Of a stretch of DNA of 64,000 nucleotides, positions 48,260 to 58,835 are shown one piece after another; positions within the stretch are counted from its first letter, which is position 1; each line of letters opens with the position of its first letter. A program made the position numbers and the translations under genes. The DNA comes from Pseudomonas sp. JAI120 (GTDB lineage Bacteria > Pseudomonadota > Gammaproteobacteria > Pseudomonadales > Pseudomonadaceae): positions 248,001 to 312,000 of the forward strand of contig NZ_JACHCZ010000007.1 of NCBI RefSeq assembly GCF_014207255.1, read 5' to 3'. Under the pieces are notes generated by a model. It had not been told where the DNA came from and did no database searches. It saw nothing but the letters and a program-made list of their open reading frames with translations.

Positions 48260-48880
48260 ATGAAGAAGTTCGCTCTCGCTACTGCCACCGCTCTGACCCT
48301 GGCCATGGGTGCTAACGTGGCCTTTGCTCAGACTTCCCAAGCTCCAATGACCCTGGCGGCTGGTGAGGCCACCAAGGCAAAAGAAAGCGTTTCGGATACT
48401 TGGATCACCACCAAAGTTAAATCCGATCTGCTGACTGAAAAAGGCATTCCTGGGTCGGACATCAAGGTTGAGACCAACAAAGGTGTGGTTTCCCTGTCTT
48501 CGACCGCAGCCATTTCGGACTCGCAGAAAGAAACTGCCGTAGCGATCACCAAGAAAATCAAAGGTGTAACCGCAGTTTCTGCTGACGGCCTGCTGGCTGG
48601 CGGCGCTACCAAGGCAGACAACATCGACAAGACCAAAGGCGCAGCGGCTGACGCCAAAGGCGCAACCTCCGATACCTGGATCACCACCAAAGTCAAAGCT
48701 GACCTGGTAACCGAGAAAGGCATTCCTGGTACCGACATCAAAGTCGAAACCAACAAGGGTGTAGTTTCCCTGTCCTCTTCGGTCGCTGTGACCGAGGCAC
48801 AGAAAACGACCGCGGTGAACATCACCAAGAAAATCAAAGGCGTTAAAGCTGTATCGGCCGATGGCCTGAAAGCAGAGTAA
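48260..48880 (+). CDS. OsmY-like periplasmic protein with two BON domains
   Basis: A 206-residue secreted protein. The signal peptide ends near AFA-QTS (residue 23). Two BON domains follow, about 44-110 and 135-203. They are close copies: SDTWITTKVKSDLLTEKG and SDTWITTKVKADLVTEKG, each followed by IKVETNKGVVSLSS and KKIKGV.AVSADGL. This points to an internal duplication. BON domains bind phospholipid; relatives such as OsmY are envelope-stress and osmotic-stress proteins. An AACAGGAG site precedes the ATG. A sigma-54 promoter lies upstream, so expression probably depends on an enhancer-binding protein. Confidence 0.9.
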   Translation: MKKFALATATALTLAMGANVAFAQTSQAPMTLAAGEATKAKESVSDTWITTKVKSDLLTEKGIPGSDIKVETNKGVVSLSSTAAISDSQKETAVAITKKIKGVTAVSADGLLAGGATKADNIDKTKGAAADAKGATSDTWITTKVKADLVTEKGIPGTDIKVETNKGVVSLSSSVAVTEAQKTTAVNITKKIKGVKAVSADGLKAE

Positions 48881-48982
48881 CGCTCAAGAACTCGTCTGAA
48901 CTAGCGGCGGCGGCGAGTGAGTTAGATATCCACTCAATGCACCTCTAATTTTCATGCGACCGACCACACGGATGTGGTCATT

Positions 48983-49014
48983 ACAGGCCCCGGCACTTCT
49001 GTGTCGGGGCCTGT
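48983..49014. terminator. Bidirectional terminator after the BON gene
   Basis: ACAGGCCCCG / CGGGGCCTGT with further pairs and a TTCT loop, 14 bp in all, between two convergent genes. Confidence 0.85.
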
Positions 49015-49061
49015 TCTATTTGGGGCGGGAAATCAGTGCGGTAGCGGCTTGGCGTTGACGC

Positions 49062-51995
49062 CTACTCGGCGTCCAGATGCATCTGCGTTATCACCCGACC
49101 ATCTTTCTCTGCCTGGCCCAGTTGCGCGTCAATGAAGTAAACCCGGTCGTCCTCCAGCTGCGCTTTATCTACCAAGTAGTCCTTGATGGTGCTTGCACGG
49201 TCCTGGCCCAACTGGCGCAGCAGCACGTCACTGCCACTCCAGAACCTGATGACGCCCTCTTTCAACTTGGCAGAGCGCTCACTGCTGCTCAGGTCCTTCC
49301 ATTCTGCGGGAGGCTGCTGTTTCAAGCGGGTACGGTAAATACCTTCGAGCAAGGGTGCTTTTTCGCTCTCAGGGACTTCCAGCAAGGACGCCTGGGCCGG
49401 GACTTTCTCGCCACGGCGCTGCAGCATTTTGTAGTAGTTGTATTGGTATTCCCGTTCCAGCCGCTGGGCCGCCAGGAATGGGCCGTCGCTGCTAGCTGCG
49501 GCCGTGCCTTCGATTTCCAGGCGTAGAGTAGGGCGTTCTTTCAGCGCCTTGGCCAAGGTGTTCAGGGCGCCTTCGGCGTCTTTGTTCAACTCGCTGGAGC
49601 CCGCCGCGAACGACACGCTGCCCAGGTCCTCCGCTCCGCCTCCGGTGACCAACCCGCCAATAAACTTGAACGGCGCAGTGGCCGCTCGTACCACCAGATT
49701 GCGCAGGGTTTGCCACACAATTGGCATCACGCTGAATTGCGGGTTATTCAGGTCGCCGGATACGGGCAGTTCGATGGAGATCTTGCCATCGCTGTCCTTG
49801 AGCAAGGCGATTGCCAGACGAATCGGCAAGTCCACGGCATCGGCGCTGTCGACTTTTTCGCCCAGTTGCAATTGCTCGACCACCACTTTGTTCTCAGCCT
49901 TCAACTGGCCCTTGGTGATCACGTAGTGCAGGTCAAGGTTGAGGCGGCCCTTGCGGATGCGGAAGCCGGCGAACTTGCCCGAGTAAGGCGTCAGCGTGGT
50001 CAACTCGACACGTTTGAAGCTGGTGGCGATGTCCAACGCCGCCATCGGGTCAAACGGGTTCACGCTGCCTTTGATGGTGACCGGTGCATAACGGTCCACC
50101 TTGCCCTTGATGTCAACGCTCGCCGGCTTGGCCTGGCGACTGTCGATGGTGCCGATCTGCCCATTGAGCTGTTGGATCGCAGTGGCGAAGTTGGGGGTGA
50201 GGCTGAAGTCGGCGAAGTTGGCCGAACCGTCGTTGATCGCAATCTGCCCGATATGGATACCCAGCGGCTTGTCTTTACTCGGGGCAGGTTTGGCTGACGA
50301 TTTGGCGCCACTGTCGGCTGGCTGCGGGATCAGCAAGTCGTCGACGTTGGTGGTGCGATCATCGTTGATCATGAACCGCGCATACGGTTGCAGAAGGTTG
50401 ACCTTGTTGATCGTCAGGCTGTCGCCGTGTTGGTAGTTCACACCCTCCAGCACCAGCCGCTGCCATTTGAGGAAATCGCGGGTCTTGAGGGTGTCCAGGG
50501 TGTGCAACTGGTCGACCTGCGCGCGGCCGGTGACCTGCAGCGCCAGGGGATCGGTGCTTTTCAGGTTCACGTCGAGGTCGCTGCCAAGCATGCCACTACG
50601 CAGTTCCAGACGGATAAACGGGCTGATATAGGACTGTGCGACTCGCAGGTCGATGTCCCTGGTATTGACCTTCAACCTGGCGCTGACCGGGTTGAGGTTG
50701 ACCGTGCCGGTCGCCTGGATCTTGCCCTGCTTGCCCAGGCCGGTGTCGACCTTCAGGGTAAAGGGGCTCTGGTTGAGGCTATCGAAGTTCTGCACGTCGA
50801 TGTTCAACGGGCCCAGCTCCAGCGCTACCGCTGGTTTGGCCTGACGGTCGGCCAAGTGCACTTGGTAGTTGCGCAGTTGTACATCCTTGAGCAGCACTTG
50901 CCAGGGCTTGCTTGGGGCGACGGGCGCAGGCTTTGGCGAGTCGGCAGTGGCTGGTGCAGTGGCAGGCTCCGGCGCCTTGGCCGGTTTGCTCGGCTGGCTG
51001 GCGAACAGTTTTTGCCAGTCCAGTTGCCCATCCGCTTCGCGAGCCGCCCAGGTCTCGAGTTTATTGCTGCGGATCTTGCCGACCACCACCTGCTGTTTGG
51101 CCAGGTCCACCGTGGTCTCGCTGACGTCCAAGCGCTCCAAGCGCACCAACGGCCGGCCATCCGGGGCCTTGATAGCGAACGGTGCGATGCTGGCGGCGGT
51201 GTTGGTCAGGTTCAGCTCGGTCTCTTTGGCCAGGCTGAACCTGTACTCGGTACTGAAGTTGAGCACGCCGTCTTCCAGCACCAGGGGTAAGGCGTCACGC
51301 ACGTAAGGCCACCAGGCTTTCATCTTGCCACCGGTGACCTTCAGCGTACCTTCGGAGGTGATCGGCACCAGGCTGAAGTTGCCTTTCCAGTCGATCTGCC
51401 CACCTTCAGGGCCGGCGGCCACCAAGGTCATGTCCGCATTGTCTTCCGGCAGGGTGCTGAGGTTCTTCAGCTCGAAGTCGAGCGTGTCGTAGAGGAATTC
51501 GATAGGTTCGCTGGGGCGCAAGTCTTGAAAATGCACGTAACCGCCGGCCAGCTTGATGCTGTCGACGCGCAGCGGGAACGGTTTGGCGTCGGGGTTAGCA
51601 GGGGTAGGCTCGCTCGGTGGCAGCTTGAACAACTGCGCCAGATTCAGCTGGCCTGATTTGTCGAACAACAACTCGGTCTTGGGCTTGTCCAGTTGCACAT
51701 CAGCCAGGTGCAGGGCGCGGGTCCACAGGCTATCGACCTGCAGGTTGGCGTAAAGCCGTTCGAAACCTACCTGTTCCTTACCGGGCTCGCCGATCTTCAA
51801 GCCCCACACCGTTACTTCCAGGCTGAACGGGTTAAGTTCGATCCGTTCGATGCGCGCTGGCACTGTGGCGTAATTGGCCAACTGTTGGTTGGCAATGCGA
51901 AGGGCGATGCCAGGCAAAATCAGAAAGCCCAGCAAGCTGTACAACGCGAGGGCAGTCAACAAGGCGCCAGCGGCGCGAATCAATCCTTTGGGCAT
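49062..51995 (-). CDS. Large DUF748 (AsmA-like) envelope protein
   Basis: A 977-residue protein with one N-terminal membrane helix (about 8-32, LLTALALYSLLGFLILPGIAL) and a long periplasmic part. The middle (about 100-720) is repetitive beta structure of the DUF748/AsmA-like type, with a Pro/Ala-rich linker near residues 335-365 and another near 570. The C-terminal 200 residues include SVSFAAGSSELNKDAEGALNTLAKAL and LRLEIEGTA, which resemble an OmpA-like peptidoglycan-binding fold. AsmA-like proteins are linked to phospholipid transport between membranes; for this one the role is inferred. Single gene, convergent with the BON gene. Confidence 0.85.
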   Translation of the reverse strand: MPKGLIRAAGALLTALALYSLLGFLILPGIALRIANQQLANYATVPARIERIELNPFSLEVTVWGLKIGEPGKEQVGFERLYANLQVDSLWTRALHLADVQLDKPKTELLFDKSGQLNLAQLFKLPPSEPTPANPDAKPFPLRVDSIKLAGGYVHFQDLRPSEPIEFLYDTLDFELKNLSTLPEDNADMTLVAAGPEGGQIDWKGNFSLVPITSEGTLKVTGGKMKAWWPYVRDALPLVLEDGVLNFSTEYRFSLAKETELNLTNTAASIAPFAIKAPDGRPLVRLERLDVSETTVDLAKQQVVVGKIRSNKLETWAAREADGQLDWQKLFASQPSKPAKAPEPATAPATADSPKPAPVAPSKPWQVLLKDVQLRNYQVHLADRQAKPAVALELGPLNIDVQNFDSLNQSPFTLKVDTGLGKQGKIQATGTVNLNPVSARLKVNTRDIDLRVAQSYISPFIRLELRSGMLGSDLDVNLKSTDPLALQVTGRAQVDQLHTLDTLKTRDFLKWQRLVLEGVNYQHGDSLTINKVNLLQPYARFMINDDRTTNVDDLLIPQPADSGAKSSAKPAPSKDKPLGIHIGQIAINDGSANFADFSLTPNFATAIQQLNGQIGTIDSRQAKPASVDIKGKVDRYAPVTIKGSVNPFDPMAALDIATSFKRVELTTLTPYSGKFAGFRIRKGRLNLDLHYVITKGQLKAENKVVVEQLQLGEKVDSADAVDLPIRLAIALLKDSDGKISIELPVSGDLNNPQFSVMPIVWQTLRNLVVRAATAPFKFIGGLVTGGGAEDLGSVSFAAGSSELNKDAEGALNTLAKALKERPTLRLEIEGTAAASSDGPFLAAQRLEREYQYNYYKMLQRRGEKVPAQASLLEVPESEKAPLLEGIYRTRLKQQPPAEWKDLSSSERSAKLKEGVIRFWSGSDVLLRQLGQDRASTIKDYLVDKAQLEDDRVYFIDAQLGQAEKDGRVITQMHLDAE

Positions 51996-52082
51996 GGGGC
52001 GGCGCCATCTATGTCAAACAGGAGTGCCTTGGAGTATGGCACGGGTTTTCGGTTCCGAAGAACTGGGCCTTTAGGATGCTTC

Positions 52083-53099
52083 TTACAGTTGAAGTATCAG
52101 AGTCTTCAGCGGTGGCTGGTGGTCCTGTGAGGGAAAGTCCGCGCCTGGCGTCATGATTTTCCAGTCCCGCACCGGACGCCCAGCCTTTTGCGCACAACGC
52201 AAAACCTGTTCACGCCAATCCTCCAGGCTGACTTTTGCCAGGTTGTTGCAGCAGATCAGCACACCATCGTCGGCTGTAGCGAGCAGTGCAGGCTTGAGCA
52301 GGCTCTGGTAGTCACGCAGCAGGTCGACCGTACCGAAGGCACTCTTGGCCCAGGCAGGCGGGTCGAGCAACACCAGGTCATATTGACGCTGCTCCAGGCG
52401 CGGGTAGCTCGGCAGTTTCTGCCCGCGACGTTGGGTGATCGGCAGCCCGGCCAGTTGGCGAATCGCCGGGAAGTAATCCGATTGCACGAACTCCATGGTG
52501 GGAAGCTGTGGATTGAGTCGACCGTTTTCACGTCCCACCGCCAGGTTGCCCTCGGCGAAGTCCAGGTTGCATACCTCGCGCGCACCACCGGCAGCGGCGC
52601 TCAGGCCCACCCCACAGGTGTAGGCAAACAGGTTCAATACGCTTTTGCCGGCGCTGTGGTCTTTGACCCATCCGCGCGTATTGCGCAGGTCAAGGAACAG
52701 CAGCGGGTCCTGGCCAGCGTGGCGACCACGTACACGGTAATTGAGGCCCCATTCGTGGCCCACCAGGTCTTCCAGCGCGGCAGGTTCTGCGCGGTATACC
52801 GAATCTTCGCGATCGACACGCGAGTTGCCGCGGGAGCGGTCGTTGTATACCAGCAGCAACTCGAGGCCCATGTACTGGTTGATCACTTGGTGCAGGTCCA
52901 GCAGGTCGGCGGTCTCCAGCGACTGATGGAAGCTTTGCACCAGTAACTGTGGGCCATAGCGGTCGATGGTCAGGCCGCCGGCGCCTTCCTGGCTGCCATG
53001 GAACAGCCGATAGCAGTCGGTGCCCTGGGCGTGCAGCTCGTTGATCAGGTCTTGGCGATGATCGAGGGCGGCGCGCAGCGCCTGATTCAAGGGAAACAT
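52083..53099 (-). CDS. Class I SAM-dependent rRNA methyltransferase (RlmI/RlmK-like)
   Basis: A 338-residue protein. The N-terminal part (RLFHGSQEGAGGLTIDRYG) is the domain found before the methylase fold in RlmI and RlmK enzymes. The catalytic domain has VLNLFAYTCGVGLSAAAGGA (SAM-binding, about 153-172), NLDFAEG, the DYFPAIRQL segment and the motif IV VLLDPPAWAKS (about 243-253). The family makes m5C1962 or m7G2069 in 23S rRNA; which one is not certain. No PUA domain is seen at the N-terminus, unlike E. coli RlmI. Confidence 0.82.
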   Translation of the reverse strand: MFPLNQALRAALDHRQDLINELHAQGTDCYRLFHGSQEGAGGLTIDRYGPQLLVQSFHQSLETADLLDLHQVINQYMGLELLLVYNDRSRGNSRVDREDSVYRAEPAALEDLVGHEWGLNYRVRGRHAGQDPLLFLDLRNTRGWVKDHSAGKSVLNLFAYTCGVGLSAAAGGAREVCNLDFAEGNLAVGRENGRLNPQLPTMEFVQSDYFPAIRQLAGLPITQRRGQKLPSYPRLEQRQYDLVLLDPPAWAKSAFGTVDLLRDYQSLLKPALLATADDGVLICCNNLAKVSLEDWREQVLRCAQKAGRPVRDWKIMTPGADFPSQDHQPPLKTLILQL

Positions 53100-53166
53100 G
53101 GAGCGCGCCTTGCTTAGGTAAATGGGGGAAATAAAGGCGCGGAGTTTAACAGCTATGGCGCGTTGC

Positions 53167-54036
53167 CTACATCAACCCCATCCGCCGGTGTGCACGCTGC
53201 ACCGAACCATTGCGCATCGCCCAGCGCAACAACGGCGCGCTGCGCTTGACCCCGGCGCGGATCATCTGGCGTTGCAGCGGGCTCTGGTGCTGATCGAGCA
53301 GGGTGCTGGCCCAGTCCGGCAGCAGGTCGATCCCGGCTTGCATCATCAAGGCGCCAAATGGCTTGGCCAGCGTGCTGGGGGAGGGAGCGTTCAGCAACAG
53401 GCGCAGCACTTCGCGGCTGCGCTCGTCGCACAGCAATTGCGGGCGGATATTCTCAAGGTAATCGGAAATTTCCTGCCGTGAATGCGGCACATGCTGCGCG
53501 CCCAGCCGTTCTGCGACGACGGCGATCTCGCTGTAGTAACGGTCCTGATCACGGCCAGAGAGGTGCGGGTTGCGATAGCGCAAGTGGGCAGCAAGAAAGT
53601 TGCTCACCTCCGCCACATGCACCCAGGTCAGCAGCTCTGGATCGCTGGCCGCGTAAGGCCTCCCGTCCGGGGCATGGCCAACCACCTGCAGGTGAATGGT
53701 GCGCACTTTTTCGATCAGCCAGTCGGCGTCTTTGCGCGAGCCGAACGTGGTGCCGGAAATGAACTGTGAGGTCCGCCGCAAACGCCCAAGCATGTCCTGG
53801 CGAAAATTCGAATGGTCCCACACGCCAGCCAGGGCCAATGGGTGCAAGGCTTGCAGCATCAAAGCGCTGATGCCGCCGATGAGCATGCTGCTGAAGTCGC
53901 CATGGACTTGCCAGCTGACCGAGTCCGGCCCGAACAGGCCTGGATCGCCCTTGGGGTTTTCCAGGTCCAGTTGGCCCAGTGACAAGCCGGTGAGGCTCAT
54001 CAACTGGGTTTCGATACGGCTGCGGATAAATTCCAT
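53167..54036 (-). CDS. DUF2236 oxygenase-like protein (MpaB/latex-clearing type)
   Basis: A 289-residue helical protein of the DUF2236 family, related to fungal MpaB and bacterial rubber oxygenases. Typical features are the N-terminal LMLQALHPLALAGVWDHSNF (about 58-77), with the likely heme-ligand His, then TFGSRKDADWLIEKVRTIH and the TWVHVAEVSNFLAAHLRY segment. Many members bind heme b and oxidise hydrophobic substrates, but the substrate here is unknown. Start at 54036. It lies 16 bases downstream of acs on the same strand and could be cotranscribed. Confidence 0.8.
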   Translation of the reverse strand: MEFIRSRIETQLMSLTGLSLGQLDLENPKGDPGLFGPDSVSWQVHGDFSSMLIGGISALMLQALHPLALAGVWDHSNFRQDMLGRLRRTSQFISGTTFGSRKDADWLIEKVRTIHLQVVGHAPDGRPYAASDPELLTWVHVAEVSNFLAAHLRYRNPHLSGRDQDRYYSEIAVVAERLGAQHVPHSRQEISDYLENIRPQLLCDERSREVLRLLLNAPSPSTLAKPFGALMMQAGIDLLPDWASTLLDQHQSPLQRQMIRAGVKRSAPLLRWAMRNGSVQRAHRRMGLM

Positions 54037-54052
54037 GGCGACTCGGGTTTTC

Positions 54053-55990
<1,938 letters not shown>

Positions 55991-56053
55991 GAGCGATCCT
56001 TATTCTTGTTTTTGCGACAAGTCATAAAGATGCACCCTGTATGGAGAGGGTTC

Positions 56054-56083
56054 AAGGCCAACGTCCAAACGGACGTTGGCCTT
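56054..56083 (-). terminator. Terminator of pgi
   Basis: A 13-bp perfect stem (AAGGCCAACGTCC and its complement) with a four-base loop, 13 bases past the pgi stop on the minus strand. Confidence 0.75.
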
Positions 56084-56095
56084 GCGGTACCTGCA

Positions 56096-57760
56096 TCAGC
56101 CGCGGTGACGACCGCGGAAGTAGTTGATCAGGCCCTGGGTCGAAGCGTCTTCGGCCAAGGTTTCTTCGGCGCCGGTGAGGCGATTGTATACGCCCTTGCC
56201 CAGCTCCTTGCCCAGCTCCACGCCCCATTGGTCGAAGGCATTTATGCCCCAGATCACGCTTTGCACGAACACTTTATGTTCATACATGGCAACCAGGGCG
56301 CCCAAGCGACGCGGGCTGATGCGTTCAACCACGAGCGTGTTGCTCGGACGGTTGCCCGGGATCACCTTGTGCGGTGCCAGCTTCTGCACTTCGTCTTCCG
56401 GGATGCCCTTGTCGCGCAGCTCGGCTTCGGCTTCGCTGCGGGTCTTGCCGAGCATCAGTGCTTGGCTTTGGGACAGGCAGTTGGCGTACAGCCATTGATG
56501 GTGGTCGGACACCGGGTTGAAGCTGACGATCGGCACGATGAAGTCGGCCGGGATCAGTTGGGTACCTTGGTGCAGCAACTGGTGATAAGCATGTTGGCCG
56601 TTGCAGCCGACGCCACCCCAGATTACTGGGCCGGTGTCGGTGGACACCGGTTTGCCGTCCTGGCGCACGCTTTTGCCGTTGGATTCCATGTCCAGCTGCT
56701 GCAAGTGCTTGGTGATGTTACGCAGGTAGTGGTCGTACGGCAGGATCGCATGGCTCTGCGCACCCCAGAAGTTGCCGTACCACACGCCCAGCAGGCCCAG
56801 CAGCACCGGCATGTTCTGTTCGAACGGCGCGTTCTGGAAATGCTGGTCCATGGTGTAGGCACCGGACAGCAGTTCCTTGAAGTTGGACATGCCGATGGCC
56901 AGGGCGATTGGCAGGCCGATGGCCGACCACAACGAATAACGGCCACCTACCCAGTCCCACATCGGGAAGATGTTTTCTTCGCGGATACCGAAGGCCACGG
57001 CGGCCGCGTTGTTGCTCGACACGGCGATAAAGTGGCGGTACAGCTCGGCTTCCGAGCCACCCTGAGCCAGGTACCAGGCGCGGGCGGCCTGGGCGTTTTT
57101 CAGGGTTTCCAGGGTGTTGAAGGATTTCGACGAGACGATAAACAGCGTGGTCTCGGCGCGCAGCTTCATGGTCAGTTCGTGGAACTCACTGCCATCGATA
57201 TTCGCCAGGTAGTGGCAGCGCACGCCTTTATGGGCGTAGGACAGCAGCGCTTCAGAGACCAGCTCCGGGCCGAGGAACGAGCCACCGATGCCGATGTTCA
57301 CCACGTCGGTGATCGGCTTCTCGGTGTAGCCACGCCACAGGCCGTCGTGGATGCGGCCGACCAGATCGGTGATCTGGTTCAGCACTTTATGCACGTCCGG
57401 CATGATGTTCACGCCGTTGACCGACAGCTTGTCGCCCACCGGGCGGCGCAGGGCCGTATGCAGGGCAGGGCGGCCTTCGGAAGAGTTGACCGGCTCGCCG
57501 GCGTACAGTGCGTCGATCGCGCCTTTGAGGTTCACTTCCTTGGCAAGGCCCACCAGCAGGTCGCGGGTCTCGCTGGTGATCAGGTTTTTCGAGTAATCGA
57601 GGAAAAGTCCGCAGCTGCTCAAGGTGAATTGGGAAAAGCGCTGGGGATCGGCATTGAACGCTTCGCGCATGCTGAAATCCTGCATGGCTTGGCGATGTTG
57701 ATTGAGCGCTTGCCAGGCGGGCAGAGCGGTAACGTCATGAGGGGTGCGGTAGTACGCCAT
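56096..57760 (-). CDS. pgi: Glucose-6-phosphate isomerase
   Basis: A 554-residue enzyme interconverting glucose-6-phosphate and fructose-6-phosphate. Marks: GIGGSFLGPELVSEAL (about 150-165), the SIS signature WVGGRYSLWSAIGLPIAL (about 265-282), the catalytic Glu/His region and FDQWGVELGKELG near residue 505. Start 57760 (MAYYRTPHDV) is used; an in-frame codon at 57820 is too far up. In pseudomonads, which lack phosphofructokinase, it mainly serves gluconeogenesis and recycling. It is divergent in function from the pan genes but on the same strand, after a hairpin. Confidence 0.98.
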   Translation of the reverse strand: MAYYRTPHDVTALPAWQALNQHRQAMQDFSMREAFNADPQRFSQFTLSSCGLFLDYSKNLITSETRDLLVGLAKEVNLKGAIDALYAGEPVNSSEGRPALHTALRRPVGDKLSVNGVNIMPDVHKVLNQITDLVGRIHDGLWRGYTEKPITDVVNIGIGGSFLGPELVSEALLSYAHKGVRCHYLANIDGSEFHELTMKLRAETTLFIVSSKSFNTLETLKNAQAARAWYLAQGGSEAELYRHFIAVSSNNAAAVAFGIREENIFPMWDWVGGRYSLWSAIGLPIALAIGMSNFKELLSGAYTMDQHFQNAPFEQNMPVLLGLLGVWYGNFWGAQSHAILPYDHYLRNITKHLQQLDMESNGKSVRQDGKPVSTDTGPVIWGGVGCNGQHAYHQLLHQGTQLIPADFIVPIVSFNPVSDHHQWLYANCLSQSQALMLGKTRSEAEAELRDKGIPEDEVQKLAPHKVIPGNRPSNTLVVERISPRRLGALVAMYEHKVFVQSVIWGINAFDQWGVELGKELGKGVYNRLTGAEETLAEDASTQGLINYFRGRHRG

Positions 57761-57921
57761 CGCTGCGGGTTTCCTTTTATTACGGGGACTGCCTTTAGGA
57801 CACTTCAAAGCCCGGAACATCCAGTCTTATCTCAAGGATTGGGTTCCAGACAGCGCTAACCATAGCGCAGGGCGATTACATTAAACCTAGCGTGTCGATA
57901 TGTCTTGGCTTTGTCTGCGCT

Positions 57922-57949
57922 GTGGCCGGTACTTTTTTATACCGGCACA
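57922..57949 (-). terminator. Hairpin after panC
   Basis: GTGCCGGTA / TACCGGCCAC with an A-rich loop on the minus strand, between panC and pgi. Probably ends the panBC transcript. Confidence 0.6.
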
Positions 57950-57983
57950 GCGATCAGGGCAATCGGCGGGGTGTTCAGAGGGG

Positions 57984-58835
57984 TCAGTTGAGGTTCAGAT
58001 GCAGGTTGTCGATCAGGCGGGTCGTGCCTAGAAAGGCTGCCACCAGAATCACAATATCCCGATCCTCCGCCGTAGCGGTCCGCAGGTGCACGCCCTGGCG
58101 CACTTCGAGGTAGTCCAGGCGCAACCCGGCCGCCTCTATCTGCTGCACCTGTTCGGCACGCAGTCTGGCGAAGTCGTGATCACCGCTTTTGATGGCTGCG
58201 GCAATCTGGCTGAGGCTGCGGTACAGCACCGGTGCGATCGCACGTTCTTCTCTGCTGAGAAAACCGTTGCGCGAGGACAGCGCCAGGCCATCATCGGCGC
58301 GTACGGTGGGCTCGCCAATGATCTGGATCGGCATGTTCAGGTCATGGACCATGGCGCGAATCACGGCCAGTTGCTGGTAGTCCTTCTGGCCAAATACAGC
58401 CATGTCTGGCTGGACCATGTTGAACAATTTGCTGACCACCGTCGCCACACCTTCGAAATGCCCGGGACGGCTGGCGCCGCACAAACCTTCGGACAACTGC
58501 GGGACGCTGACACGGGTCTGGCCGGTCATGCCGCCGGGGTACATCTCCTCGACGGTCGGCGCGAACAGCAGGTTGCAGCCGGCCTGCAAGAGCTTTTCCT
58601 GGTCGGCGGCCAAGGTGCGAGGGTACTTGTCCAGGTCTTCGCCGGCGCCAAATTGCAGCGGGTTGACGAAAATACTCGCAACGACAAAGTCCGCCTGTTG
58701 CACAGCCTTGCTGACCAGGCTGGCATGGCCGCTGTGCAGGTTGCCCATGGTGGGCACGAAGCCGATGCGTTTGCCTGCTTTGCGGGCGTGGGCGACGGCG
58801 GCTCTGAGTTCGCGTACGGTTTTTACGGTGTTCAT
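57984..58835 (-). CDS. panC: Pantothenate synthetase
   Basis: A 283-residue ligase joining pantoate to beta-alanine with ATP. Marks: FVPTMGNLHSGHASLV (about 26-41, the HxGH nucleotidyl motif), IFVNPLQFGAGEDLDKYPR, VFGQKDYQQLAVIRAM and the KMSKS-like ALSSRNGFLS. Its start overlaps the panB stop by four bases. panD, which supplies beta-alanine, commonly follows panC in P. aeruginosa but is absent here. Confidence 0.98.
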   Translation of the reverse strand: MNTVKTVRELRAAVAHARKAGKRIGFVPTMGNLHSGHASLVSKAVQQADFVVASIFVNPLQFGAGEDLDKYPRTLAADQEKLLQAGCNLLFAPTVEEMYPGGMTGQTRVSVPQLSEGLCGASRPGHFEGVATVVSKLFNMVQPDMAVFGQKDYQQLAVIRAMVHDLNMPIQIIGEPTVRADDGLALSSRNGFLSREERAIAPVLYRSLSQIAAAIKSGDHDFARLRAEQVQQIEAAGLRLDYLEVRQGVHLRTATAEDRDIVILVAAFLGTTRLIDNLHLNLN

